Positions 38,735 through 50,074 of a stretch of 64,000 nt of DNA are shown here, piece by piece. Numbering within the stretch: position 1 is the first letter of the stretch; each line of letters starts with the position of its first letter. The stretch lies in the NCBI GenBank assembly GCA_015680905.1, contig CM027385.1:22574501-22638500 (forward strand). Direction: 5' to 3'. The stretch comes from Coptis chinensis (taxonomy: Eukaryota; Streptophyta; Magnoliopsida; Ranunculales; Ranunculaceae). The position numbers were made by a program, and so were the translations under genes. Under the pieces are notes generated by a model that worked only from the letters and a program-made list of their open reading frames with translations, made no database searches and had not been told where the DNA came from.

Positions 38735-38966
38735 TATAATCCTATGTAAGGAGTGTCGTACAGAATGCGAAAATGTTGAAAAGTCTAACTCTTGGCATAT
38801 CCCGTCTTATTTCAACTTCTGTGTCGAGATTTTATTTTAAGTATCAAGTATAGAGAGATGGCTGAATGGGACGGTTCACCAGGAAAAAAAAAACAAAAAC
38901 AAAGGACACGGGATATTTAGTGTCGTGAATGTTTCAGCAGGGAAATGTCGAGATAATTTTTCTCTA

Positions 38967-39448
38967 ATCTTCTATCTAATAAAAATGCTTGGTGTGGGGC
39001 CACAGGGCTCCACCCGATGGCTATCATTGTATTTCACAAGTTGTGACATGGTAGATCCAAAGTCTTATAAGATATATGTAGTTTACAATGTTAATTTGAA
39101 AAAATATTGGATCATTGTTGATTTGGTGAACAATGGTTGATTTGTGGGATGGGCTTAATTTGAAACAGTGCCTTGGGCACGGGCTATATATTAGTATATA
39201 ATAAAAAAAAAACTTGGTGTGGGGGTCGTAGGGGCCCATCCGGTGGCTACCATTATATTTCACAAATTGTGACATGGCATATCCAAAGTCTTATAGAGTA
39301 TGTGTAGTTTACAATATTAATTTGAAAGAATATTGAATTATTGTTTATTTGATTGGCTATTTTGTGGGCTAGGCTTTTATCATTCTGTTGGTTGGAGTTT
39401 TTTTGGGCCTAATTTGAAACAGTGCCGTAGGCCCCGACTATATACTAG
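38967..39448 (+). mobile_element. Two tandem Helitron-like non-autonomous copies
   Basis: Copy 1 runs from about 38967 (TCTTCTATCTAATAAAAATG) to TTAG at 39194. Copy 2 runs on to CTAG at 39448. They share CTTGGTGTGGGG, CAAAGTCTTATA and TTTGAAACAGTGCC. Near the end, copy 1 has a 5-bp hairpin GTGCC-TTG-GGCAC, copy 2 a weaker GCC-GTA-GGC, then about ten A/T-rich bases to (C/T)TAG and host T. Ends fit Helitrons; the precise 5' starts are uncertain. Confidence 0.55.
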
Positions 39449-39706
39449 TACTTAATAATTTCGTGAAGTTTTTTGAAATCTCAATTTTGATATCTTCCCC
39501 CAATTAAATGAAAAAGTTATTTTGTAGCAGGTTGTTCACCCGTCTGTTTTATTCATCACAGTCTACAGTTTACATCACACACTGACGCCTACACACACGT
39601 CACACCCATGACGCACTTAACTATTATTGAAAATTGAGTGACCACAATAAACTTTGACAATAAGAGAGTGCCCTTTGCACTACCTGGTAGTCTGGTACCC
39701 ATCAAG

Positions 39707-40300
39707 GTTACGCTGCGGTCCCTTGTGCATTAAGTGTACTAGCCTTGAGCTGTTGAGCACGAGGCTCCCACGTAGTTGTCTCTGATGGTCTCTCTCATCT
39801 TTGATGTTTAAAATTTAGGGTTTTTTTAGACATATCATAATTGGGAATTAGACATACCCCCACTCTAATTTTCTTTAGACACTAGCCATTTGCCCTGGCC
39901 TATGGCCGGACTTGCTACATAGATAGCTAATGACTCAAAAGCCTAAAGCCTACTTGAATAAATAATATATGTATATTGATAGCTAATGATTCATTGCTTA
40001 TAATATATGTATAGTTTGTTTGAAGGGTTTATGTTTTTCTAAGTTTTTTTGAAGGGGTTTTGTTTCTAGTTGGATACTAGTTTTGGGCTCTATTGGAAGT
40101 GGATTTTGAATTGGACACGTGTAAAGAGAATATTTACAGCTTTACTTGAGGGCTTGGATGTAGTGCATCAGGTTCCATAAGGAGTTAAGCAGGTTATGAG
40201 TCTGTGGTGCCTGTTAAATGCTCATGCATATCTGAACATAACCACATATTTTCATTGTTAATTGCTTCAGAAACGAAAATATATTTGGAATTCAGGGAGT
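39707..40300 (+). repeat. ~590-bp direct repeat, left copy (flanks the copia-type element)
   Basis: GTTACGCTGC to TTCAGGGAGT, repeated at 42377-42965 with roughly ten substitutions and one 5-bp deletion. The copia-type element lies exactly between the two copies. Confidence 0.9.
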
Positions 40301-40301
40301 T

Positions 40302-42376
40302 CGTTAGTGGTGATACTAGGAGAGTTGTAACATTGATATATTAGATAAACCAAGAATAAGAACAGAGAAGACTAGAGATTGATTAGGGTTGGAGTTTAGA
40401 GTCTGAGAGAGAGTTTGTTCTCTATCCAGAGTTACATACTTGTACTAACCTAAAATATGATAATAGCAACTACTAGATATGGATGTCCACACTTATAGAA
40501 ACATGGGACTTTCCATATTGGATATATACTAATACTAACATATTCTAATACTCTCCCTCAAGCTGTAATTACGCAAACTATGCAAATTACAACTTGGATT
40601 ACAAAAAAACAAAAAATAATAATACTGCTCCTCATTTTGCATAGAACTGTCTTTAGTTGAAGAACTCGAACAACTGTTGAGACGTTCTGGAGGTGAAACT
40701 GTCGGTGTAGGCAATGGCCTAACCTGAATACTGAAGGTGTACCCAGATCAAACTGAAATCATAACACCGATTTAGTGGCGCGCTGCTTGGCTACTACTTA
40801 CTCCATTCGTTGTTATGGCTGTCATAATATAAAATGAAAACAATAACACTGACTTGATGTGCACTTCTTGGCTGCTACTATCAATGTCACTGTTAATGTT
40901 AACAAAATACTATTATGGGTACTCCTGAAACATACTTGCAGTTGAGGCTTGACTGCTACCTGAAACATACGTGCAGTTGAGGCTTGACTGCTACCTGAAT
41001 ACTGAAGACTGAATAGTGGATATGCCTTGTCATGAAGAGTTCGTCAAGGCTTGCTGGAATATGGAGACATGAGTACTCTTCTTCATACGTCTCCATATTC
41101 TCCTTCCCTCATATACTAATGAATGTCTTCATATCTCCCTATTCCCCCTCTCAAGTTGGAATATACAAGTCTGTTGAAACATACAAAAGCTTGTCTATTC
41201 CGACTTGAACTTGAAACTGAGAAAACTAAATACCAACTTATACAACTAACCAATGCCCACTTCAAAAAACTATACCTCATACTCCAATTCACAAAAAAAA
41301 ATTCTAACAGAACATGCATCAAACAATACTCACTATAGAGGATGAAAGGTGGGTCGCGCCTTTTTATGACTGTGAACTTCGGGAACAGTGGAAGATGGAA
41401 AGAATAATTCCTCGTGAGATAGAGGTCATGTGCCCCTATAATACTTCAAACAAACAACTTGATCATGTTCTAAAAATTGAGACAGAAGACGGCATCAATA
41501 CCAACTGCGCGGAAGCTAGAAACCCAAACATCCATAATGGCATACAAACAATAATACCCCTCCAATCCTGGATGAGAGTGCAAACTACCTTCCAAAGGCT
41601 AAATACTTCAAAAATCTCGAAAACTTATGTGTGGAGGCATGAGCGCATGTGCGCCTTCGTCAAGGCCAAAGACTCCGGGATACAGAGAGATTGTGCCCCT
41701 CTTATCAATACTAAGACAGAGAGATTGTGGAAGACATAGATTGCAGAAGCGAAACAATACTAAGAAACCAATACTGAGAAACTTCGGATCTCTCTCCTAG
41801 CATATCATTCTTCAAACAAACTTTAAACACTAACGGAATCTTAAAAACTTACTTTAACATGACGATGAATAGTACGGTGAACAGTATCGGTGAATAGTAC
41901 CCCGTGAACAGTGCCGGTGAACAATACCGTGAACAGTAAACTCGCCAGAGAAAAAATTGAAACTTGAATTGAGATATAAAAACTTCTTCTTGTGAGAAAT
42001 CCTTCTTCTTGAAACTTGACTTGAATACTATACTGAAAAACTTAAATAAACTTGATTTTATTTTTTGGTGAGGGATTCCTCTCCTAGCATACCACTGAAC
42101 CTCACTCTGATACCATGTTAAATTCTATGTTAGTGGTGATGCTAGGAGAGTTGTAACATTGATATATTAGAGAAACTAAGAATAAGAACAGAGAAGACTA
42201 GAGATTGACTAGGGTTGGAGTTTAGAGTCTGAGAGAGAGTTTGTTCTCTATCCAGAGTTACATACTTATACTAACCTAAAATATGATAATAACAACTACT
42301 AGATATGGATGTCCACACTTATAGAAACATGGGACTTTCCATATTGGACATATACTAATACTAACATATTCTAATA
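40302..42376 (-). mobile_element. Non-autonomous copia-type LTR element, 2,075 bp
   Basis: Two 249-bp LTRs (40302-40550 and 42128-42376) differ at about eight sites. CTCTGATACCA at 42105-42115 is the complement of TGGTATCAGAG, the initiator-tRNA-Met primer-binding site, so the element reads on the minus strand. CTCTCCCTCAAG after the other LTR (40551 on) is, on the minus strand, a polypurine tract. The LTR start reads TATTAG where TGTTAG is expected. The 1.58-kb interior has no gag or pol motif; it includes repeats of a GTGAACAGT/GTACTGTTCACCG type near 41870-41945. No 5-bp target duplication is seen; instead ~590-bp copies flank it. Confidence 0.82.
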
Positions 42377-42965
42377 GTTACGCTGCAGTCCCTTGTGTAT
42401 TAAGTGTACTAGCCTTAAGCTGTTGAGCACGAGGCTCCCACGTAGTTGTCTCTGATGGTCTCTCTCATCTTTGATGTTTAAAATTTAGGGTTTTTTTAGA
42501 CATATCATAATTGGGAATTAGACATACCCCCACTCTAATTTTCTTTAGACACTAGCCATTTGCCCTGGCCTATGGCCGGACTTGCTACATAGATAGCTAA
42601 TGACTCAAAAGCCTAAAGCCTACTTGAATAAATAATATATGTATATTGATAGCTAATGATTCATTGCTTATAATATATGTATAGTTTGTTTGAAGGGTTT
42701 ATGTTTTTCTAATTTTTTTTGAAGGGGTTTCTAGTTGGATACTAGTTTTGGGCTCTATTGGAAGTGGATTTTGAATTGGACATGTGTAAAGAGAATATTT
42801 ACAGCTTTACTTGAGGGCTTGGATGTAGTGCATCTAGTTCCATAAGGAGTTAAGCAGGCTATGAGTCTGTGGTGCTTGTTAAATGCTCATGCATATCTGA
42901 ACATAACCACATATTTTCATTGTTAATTGCTTCAGAAACGAAAATATATTTGGAATTCAGGGAGT
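42377..42965 (+). repeat. ~590-bp direct repeat, right copy
   Basis: Second copy of 39707-40300. After GGAGT it continues into the block upstream of DIR1-like copy B, so the right side is probably the original context. Confidence 0.9.
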
Positions 42966-43822
42966 CCTTTCCTGATGGAGCATGGTAAACGGATTTGTAA
43001 AACAGGGTTGCCTATCATGATTGTTGAGTAGGGAGAGGGATGGGTCTCAGCAGTGATCAGTTTCCTTAACGAAGTTTTCTTAAATGGAAATATTTACATG
43101 ATGAGGGAGAATTAGTGTAAGTCGTAATGATACAATCATACATTTAGAAGTTTGCTTTTCCTGATGTTGCCACTTTAAATGGTCAGGAGATTGCTGGATG
43201 GTTAGAGAGGTATTTTTGATAAATAGTTTTGTTCTGCTTGCTCGGTTATGCATGGTTCCTGAGAAGTGACATCTTGCTTATGGTTTATATCCAATATGTG
43301 GAACACGATCAATCAACTGAAAAATCTGAAAACATAATTTATATGCGTTACAGGGAGTGACTTGGGGAGGAATTGAACTGAGTTCAATGGCTTATTTGGA
43401 GGCGCTCTATAGATATAAATAGATGGAAGAGGGTATAGAACTTTAAGTTTTATATATTTTCTTGGATGGATTAGATCTTTGATATGTATAAAGTTTTTTG
43501 GATAAGCTGTGCAAGCTGGATTCTTTGGAGGACGCCCTTTATACAATTACATTTGAAGATGGAAGACCGATTGCTTTAAAGGTGAGAAGGGTTAGAGCAT
43601 TGATCTGTTTATATTCCGTCTTAGTTTCCCTCTGCTAACAGAAAATATTTGGCATTTCTGAAGAAGGAAAATGTTGATGACAAGGATGAGCTTTGCATTA
43701 CTTACTTCTTCCAATGGATTCTAAAGTGGTGCAATAAACAATACTGTACGCCTCTAGTGGTATTATCAATTATGCCTGAGTGGGTCTAAGGTGCTATCAC
43801 TTTTTTGTTGTTCAGGGTACAC
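42966..43822. other. Duplicated upstream region of DIR1-like copy B
   Basis: 42970-43310 is homologous to 12365-12560. 43350-43822 is homologous to 9900-10440 upstream of copy A (e.g. GGATTCTTTGGAGG, ATTTGGCATTTC, AATACTGTA.GCCTCTA). No protein identified. Together with copy A this shows a segmental duplication of the locus. Confidence 0.75.
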
Positions 43823-43829
43823 TATAAAA
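43823..43829 (+). promoter_or_regulatory. TATA box of DIR1-like copy B
   Basis: TATAAAA in the same CACTATAAAACCA context as in copy A, 40 bp before the ATG at 43869. Confidence 0.6.
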
Positions 43830-43956
43830 CCATGTGTTAGGGAGAGATTGTTCATCAAAGCACATAAAATGGAATCTTCGATGAAGTACATTTGTAGGGG
43901 ATTCTTTGGAGGGTTAAGTAGTATTATCCAAGGCCCAAAATATCGAATTGGGTGAA

Positions 43957-44308
43957 TGTTGTGTGTTACTCACCCTGTCCCCTCAATTCTCTTTTCCTTT
44001 CTCCTCACTCTCTAGGTTTCTTCCAATTAGTCCGCCCCCTCTTCTCTCTCCTCCATTGTTCCTTTTATATCCCCCTAACTCCATCCTGGCCGTCCACCTC
44101 ATTTCCCATCCTGCGCTTCTCCATCCGTCCACGTGTAGGGTTTCTTCCACTCACACCCATCCGTGGTCTGATACTATACACCCAATTCTTTCTCCTACCC
44201 CGCATCGGGCTACCATGGTATATATCCCCTACTCTGTGGTCGTCCCCCATATAGTGCATCGAGCACGATATCCCTAGATTATGTCTCCTGTGAGTAACCA
44301 CCGCTACA
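43957..44308 (-). repeat. Tat element LTR (3' LTR in element sense)
   Basis: 352 bp, TG...CA. On the plus strand it is pyrimidine-rich, with CCACGTGTAGGG in the middle. Confidence 0.95.
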
Positions 44309-44825
44309 GATGCCCCTTTTCGATGCCGCTGCCACTTGTTGGCCGGGGGTCGAGAATACTCTCCTCCCTATCTCCGCAGTACCCCGCGGCCCCTTTCCTG
44401 ACTCACCATCGATCTGTGTGCACTGTAATGATCACCCATCACGCGCATCTTTTCGCTGCCCCTTCGTATTCCGGGCCTCCATGTGTCACCCATTTCTGCT
44501 GGTCCACTTGTCGACTCCTCGATTTCTTACCCTTGGGATATTACTTATTTGCCCCCCTCCTTGTTTAAAGTCCCGCTCATTCTTTCTTCTCCACCACTCT
44601 AGCATTTCACTTTTCTCTCTCTTCTCACTCTTGCTCCAGAGTCTCCTCCTCCCCCTTCGCTTTTGCCTCTCCGGTGGTTGCTCCGACCCTTCCCTCCCCT
44701 ATTGGAAGGCAGATTTAGGTTTGTCACCTCTTCCTTCTTGTTGGTTTAGAGTTTTATTTCCTCATTCCTCCCTTTTTCGAGCAACTGTTTGCATCTTTTT
44801 CAAATCTGTTCATCTTCTCCGCCCG

Positions 44826-47064
44826 ATGTCAGCGTCCACATCCGGGGGCTTTTCGCCTTCCCGATATACGGAGGTGGCCTCTCCACCTCCGGTGACCGCT
44901 GCGGCGGTCCCATCCACCTCAGGAAGGGTTCTAATTCCCCTGCCGCCCCATCCTCGTAGTTGCCGACCTTATCTGCCTGCGATTAGGGCAGCTTATGGAA
45001 TCCCTACTGACATCACCATAGAACACGTGCCCTCTATCACTCACTATCCACACTTGGTACCCCAGAGACCGGGATCTCTTGTAGTCACTGTGGGTCCAAT
45101 AGTTACTAGTCTGTGGCTTCCTCTTAATTTGTTGGATGTCGAGGTGTGTAATCACTTCAACATCCCTCCTTGCCAAGGTATCGGCAATTTCTGGCGGCTG
45201 ATGTATGCCGCGAACTATTACAATAGATCCGATGACCCGAAACTGACTTGCCGCGATATAGTCTCCCAGTACTTCCTCAAAACAAGTACTAAGGACATAA
45301 GTGTGGGATACCAGTCCTTTTGTGTCCGCCCTCAAAAGCAAACTTTTGTACTCCACGTCACTAGCCCCGATAAACAGTGGCACCACTATCCACTGCTTGT
45401 GTCAGGGAATTTCTTACCCGCGGATCTACCCTCCGGGCTGACACTTAACCATCTTGTCTTCCTAACCAGTGGTGAGTTTCCCTATAGCCTCGGTCTTTCT
45501 TTATTTCCGATCTGCCCCACTAATGGTTTTCTGCTGGTGTTTCTTTGCAGGTTGGCGGTCTGACTCCAAGTCCCGCTTATATTCAGGCACAATCTGCCCC
45601 GTCTTTGCAAGGCTCTGCAACCTAGGATCCGCTTAGGCCGAACTTTTAAACATCCATCCCACCACTGGCACTCCTCTGCTGGAGACTCCCCTGTTCCAAC
45701 ACATCGCTGGTCTTTCTGCTCCCTTTTTTCGCCTGCCGTCTCCCAAGGAACAGCGACCCCGAGCCTCCCTTCCTCCCAAGAAACAGTCCCACTCTTACTC
45801 TCACAGCCACCGAACTACCCGAGATTCCTCTCCCTCTTCCACTGTTCCTTCGTCCGGTGTCCCCCTTCCTCCCTTGGCTCCAGAACCTTTACCTTCCTTT
45901 AGATCTATTTCTTCCAGGGAAGACCAATATTCCCCTCCATTTTCTCCCTCTGCAAATATGGACCTTTCCAAATTTAAGTTGTTCGATAGTGATGATGATG
46001 AAGTGACAGAAGTTTCTCCTTCTGCAGTGGCCGTTCCTACCGATGGGCCGCCCCCAGTAAGTGACAAAGGACCACGGTGTTTGAGGAAACAACCCCCACT
46101 ATCCGGGTAGCGGAAGATGAAGCCCCCTCGACCCACGTCCGCAGGCCGGGCAAGGAGACCACTCCTCCACCTGGCCCAGAGGACACCCCCGCTAAGTTCG
46201 CTCCCAAGTTCAAGGTGCACCACCACAAGGTCACCGTTGTGGACTCGGCTCTTGAGAACCCCGCTGTGGCTTCCTCCATCTTCTACGGCTCCCACCTGCC
46301 AAAAGACATGGCCTATGCCGAAGGAGGCACCTTCGAGCACCACCGCACCTCCATGTATACCAATTGGGAAAATGTACTCTCTCTTTCTTCTGCTCCTATC
46401 CTTTCTTCCTTCATCCCTGACTTAGTCGGTCTTGTTGTACTTAGGTGAGTTTGGATATTTCGTTCATGATCCGCGGTCTGTTCAGCGCGTGGTCAAAGGT
46501 AGACTCCCTGGACAAAGAAGTAAGCGGCCTTGACGGCTTGAGGGCGACTTGCGCTCGTCTTCAGCGCGAGCTAGAAGCCGCGGACCTAGCCAAAAGCCGG
46601 GCCCAAGATGATTTGAGGATGGCAGAGAAAAACCACCAGCTATATATGGACTTCGTCAATGATCGCTTGAGCCAGCAGCGGACTGCTCTCCTCCAGCAAC
46701 ACCAAAATAGTACCACAGCCCTTCTGGACCAACATAAGGCCGACATGGATGCCCCTCAAACCCATTTCAGGTTATTGGCTGACAAGAGGGTGGCCCACAA
46801 AATCTAGGAAGAGTATGCGAGGCTTACCAAGGAGGGCCGCCTCCTTCCTGAGGAGCCCCCTACCATTGCTGGGGACTCCGCTGAGATGCACACTAAAGAT
46901 ACCCCTGCATGACTGGCTGAAGTGGAAAAGTTTGCGATGGAGAGGCTGAGGAAGTGGAGGCCGCAGAAGATATGGTCACCGAAGCTGCTGACCCTGCCGC
47001 AGAGGATACCGGTGCCGAGGATCCTGCCTCTACTTCCCAAGGGTCACCTTTGGAGTCCCTCTAA
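44826..47064 (+). pseudogene. Additional spliced ORF of the Tat element, antisense to gag-pol
   Basis: ATG 44826 (MSASTSGGFSPSRYTEV). Exon 1 ends at 45471; it has a globular part with HYPHLVPQRPGSLVVTV, LDVEVCNHFNIPPCQGIG and FCVRPQKQTFVLHV. The intron 45472-45550 (GTGAGT...TTTGCAG) joins in phase to GWRSDSKSRLY, which stays open to about 46075 except one TAG near 45632. This part is Ser/Pro-rich, then acidic (LFDSDDDEVTEV). After a frameshift near 46080, IFYGSHLPKDMAYAEGG ends in NWEN at a second intron, 46374-46444 (GTACTC...CTTAG). Exon 3 starts VSLDISFMIRGLFSAWSKVD and becomes a coiled coil (LQRELEAADLAKSRAQDDL). Stops at 46805 and 46909 and a frameshift near 46950 precede an acidic tail ending at 47064. 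Such antisense additional ORFs are described for Tat elements; function is unknown. Confidence 0.75.
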
Positions 47065-47354
47065 ATTTGTCACTACGAACTCTGCACCTTTACTATGTTT
47101 TTTATTTGTTTGATCATTGTCTGTTTTGTATAACTCTAGTTTCCTCCTCCTATAAGGAGATTTAATGTTTTGTTGTGATGCTACTACCGATGTAATACGG
47201 ATATATTGTATGCTTTCTTCTCCCCTGTTATGTTTAATTATGTCTTTTGTCGTCTCTGGTCTGGTTCAACCGTCGGTGACCCTCTTTTGGTATCCGTTAC
47301 TTCGTTTTTTTATATGCTTTCTCTCCCCTAGCCAGCTCCTCCGGCCAATTTTTC
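47065..47354. other. Tat 3' region between the antisense ORF and the tandem array
   Basis: T-rich on the plus strand, e.g. ATGTTTTTTATTTGTTTGAT after the antisense stop, a plausible 3' UTR for that ORF. No other feature. Confidence 0.45.
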
Positions 47355-48000
47355 CTCCCGCACACTACCCCCGCTGTCTCCCAGAGGCTGCCGAGCCCGC
47401 TAGGTACTGCGTTGCCCCTAAGTTTGATTCGGGCGCGACGTCCGCGAAGGGATCTCCCCCTGCTGTCTCTCGAAGGCTGATGAGCCTGCTTGGGCACCGC
47501 CTTGCCCCAAGTTTGATTCAGACAGGATGTCTGCGAAGGGATCTCCCCCCGCTGTCTCTCTTAGGCTGATGAGCCTGTTGGGGCACTGCCTTGCCCCAAG
47601 TTTGATTCGGACGCGATGTCCGCGAAGGGATCTCCTCCCCGCTGTATTTTGGAGGTTGATGAGCCTGTTGGGGCACTGTCTTGCCCCAAGTTTGATTCGG
47701 ACGTGATGTCCGCGAAGAGATCTCCCCCCCGCTGTCTCTCGGAGGCTGATGAGCCTGTTGGGGCACCGCCTTGCCCCAAGTTTGATTCGGACGTGATGTC
47801 CGCGAAGGGATCTCCCCCCCACTGTCTCTCTTAGGTTGATGAGCCTGTTGGGGCACTGCCTTGCCCCAAGTTTGATTCGGACGTAATGTCCGCGAAGGGA
47901 TCTCCCCCCCGATGTCTCTCGAAGGTCGATGAGCTGCTTTGGGCACCTTTTGCCCCAAGTTTGATTCAAACGTGATGTCCGTGAAGGGATATTGTGCAAA
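47355..48000. repeat. Tandem array in Tat 3' region, seven ~89-90-bp units
   Basis: The GCGAAGGGATCTCCCCC landmark recurs at 47444, 47533, 47622, 47712, 47802, 47892 and (as GTGAAGGG) 47981, i.e. periods of 89 or 90. Each unit also has TGCCCCAAGTTTGATTC and CTGTCTCTC. GC-rich against its surroundings. The array yields repetitive open frames on both strands, which I regard as artefacts of the repeat. Confidence 0.95.
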
Positions 48001-48038
48001 CAACCTAAGTCCTTTTTGTCCAGGACAAGTAGTACACT

Positions 48039-49262
48039 TCAAATATAAAACTTTTTCAACATTCTTACATTCCAAGGTCTCTCAATCAGCTTTCTTTCCA
48101 TGGTCTGGAATTTATACATGCCAGCCCTTCCGACCTCCACCACGATGTAGGGCCCTTCCCAGTTCGGCCCCAGTTTCCCATCGCTTGCTTTCTTGGTGCT
48201 TGGCGTCACCCTGCGCAACACCAAATCCCCCTCTTGGAACTTCCGCGGCCTCAATCGCTTGTTGTATTATCTTTGAAAGCGTCGGTGATATTCCTCTAGT
48301 CTGATCCGCGCGGCCTCTCTCCTCTCCTCTGCCAAGTTTAAGTCTCTCGCCATTATGCCCCAGTTCAAACCTTTCTCCACGGCCATAGTACGGGTCATGG
48401 ACGCCACCATCTCTGAAGGGATCACGGCTTCAATGCCGTATGCTAACGAGAACGGAGTTTCCCCTGTTGAAGTCCGCGGTGTGGTTCGATAGGCCCAAAG
48501 CACCTTGCTCAACTCGTCGGCCCACGCCCCTTTTCTATCTTCTAACTTTCTCTTGAGGTTGTTCATTATGGTCTTGTTAGATGACTCGGCCTGTCCATTT
48601 CCCTCAGGGTTGTAAGGAGGCTGTTTCACGCGGTATGCCTGTAAGAACTCTTTCACCTTCGATCCCGTGAACTGTGTCCCATTATCTGCTATGATGGAAT
48701 GAGGTAATCCGAAGCGGCATATGATTTTTTCCCATAATAATTTAATCACTTGCTCCTCCTTGACTTGCTGCAGTGCCACTGCCTCTATCCATTTGGTAAA
48801 ATAATCAGTGGTGGCGAGCATGAACCTTCTCTTCCCACTGGCCATTGGTAACGGACCCACAATGTCCATGGCCCACATAACAAATGGTCATGGACTGGAC
48901 AGGTTGTGCAGTGGCTCTGCTGGAGCGAATATTAACTGGGAGAATCTCTGATATTTTCCACACCTCTTTGCGAACTCCACTGCGTCCCTTTTCATATGAG
49001 GCAAGAAGTACCCTTGTGTTATCAACCGATGAGCTGTTGTCCTTCCTGCGGAGTGACTTTCGTAGTCCCCGTCATGTATCTCTGCCAAAACCTCCTGTGC
49101 CCGGGCCGGCCCCAGACACCTCAACAGCGGTCCATCAAAATTCTTTCGATACATCTCTCCCTCTATTACAGTGTACCTACGCGATGTCTGCTCCCACCTT
49201 CTCCGTTCTTTGGGATCGCTTATCTCCCCTCCCGACAGAAAATGCTTGATGGGGTCCATCCA
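48039..49262 (-). pseudogene. Tat integrase (zinc domain, catalytic core, C-terminal domain)
   Basis: Integrase joins element cDNA to host DNA. The N-terminal zinc domain has EIHDGDYESH and KRCGKYQRF, so the second Cys of the usual CxxC is Tyr. The core has the first Asp in WAMDIVGPLP, the second in IIADNGTQF and Glu in NGQAESSNK. The C-terminal part reads FQEGDLVLRRV, LGPNWEGPYIV and RPWNVRMLKKFY. Stops occur at 48888 (TGA where the family has Trp, SSP*PF) and at 48267 (FQR*YN), both without loss of frame, plus the stop at 49284 just upstream. The nonsense changes look like point mutations after insertion. Confidence 0.93.
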
Positions 49263-49283
49263 TCCTCCTGTATCTTCTGCGGT

Positions 49284-49790
49284 CTAGTGCACCTTGTCCC
49301 CCTTCTCAATACTGGGTCTCTCCAGTTTCCTTACTCTTATGGTTCTCTCCTCGGATCCGGGCATAGCCGCTGCCACATAGGCTAGGGCGTCTGCATGCCT
49401 ATTCTCCCCGCGACCTAGATGTATGAACTGGATCTGTTTAAACTTCGCCACTCTCTCATGCACCACCTTCAAGTACCTCGACATTCGGTCGCACCTAGCC
49501 ACAAATCCCCCATTCGCCTGACATACCACCAAATTGGAGTCGGAGTACACAATCAACTCGGTCACCCCCAGATCCTCTGCCATCCCTAACCCTGCTAACA
49601 CGGCCTCATATTCTAACTCATTGTTGGTTGCTGCGGCTTCATAAACAGCTCGATCCTATCGTAATCCGGCGTAACCAATACCACCCCCACTTTGTTGCTC
49701 ATGTCAGTGGCCGATCCGTCTGCAAACACTCTCCACCCGTTCCTCTTATCCCATGGATCTAACATGTTTGCTTCACTCTCACATTCGGGC
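49284..49790 (-). pseudogene. Tat second (archaeal-type) RNase H domain
   Basis: Begins with WRVFADGSATD (first catalytic Asp), then VGVVLVTPD. After a frame change near 49650 come [18 protein letters not shown] (catalytic Glu), [16 protein letters not shown] (Asp) and ENRHADALA (Asp). This order is the additional RNase H found in Tat-lineage Ty3/gypsy elements, proposed to cut polypurine RNA. A TAG stop at 49284 separates it from the integrase in the same frame. Confidence 0.9.
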
Positions 49791-49799
49791 TCCATAACC

Positions 49800-50074
49800 A
49801 GTTCCTCTCCCCACGTAGGATCCTCAGTTGGGAACTCGGCCACGACCTGTGCCTTTTCCGCAGTCCTTATCTGATACTGTACTTCATAAGCACTTAGCAT
49901 CACGGCCCATTTCAGCATCCTTCCAGATTTTTTTGTTTTCAGTGCTTGCTTTAGAGGAACATTTGTTACTACCACCACCGAATGTGCCTCAAAGTACGGC
50001 TTCAACTTCAGTGCCGAGAATATCAACGCCAATGTGTTTTTCTCCACCCTACTATACCTTGTCTTCACGTTCAA
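49800..50074 (-). pseudogene. Tat first RNase H domain (retrotransposon type)
   Basis: Continues the RT frame after one TAG at 50075. KTRYSRVEKNTLALIFSALK, LKPYFEAHSVVVVTNVPLKQ and GRMLKWAVMLSAYEVQYQ are the standard RNase H blocks following a Ty3/gypsy RT, ending near QVVAEF. Apart from the upstream stop this stretch is open. Confidence 0.88.

Noticed and set aside
41314-41739. 141-codon plus-strand frame inside the copia-type element
   Set aside because: Opposite to the element's sense strand, with no gag, pol or other recognisable motif; treated as chance.
44310-44825. Upstream extension of the antisense ORF towards the LTR
   Set aside because: The frame is open but Ser/Leu/Phe-rich, low complexity and unlike the following protein; the ATG at 44826 begins a sensible N-terminus.
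45801-46343. 180-codon minus-strand frame opposite the antisense ORF
   Set aside because: It mirrors the acidic/Ser-Pro coding exon on the plus strand and has no retrotransposon motif.
47355-48000. CRISPR-like regular repeat spacing
   Set aside because: Units are contiguous tandem repeats with no unique spacers, in a plant retrotransposon.
47418-48075. Long repetitive open frames of up to 193 codons on the minus strand
   Set aside because: They come entirely from the ~89-bp tandem array being open in several frames; no domain and no start context.
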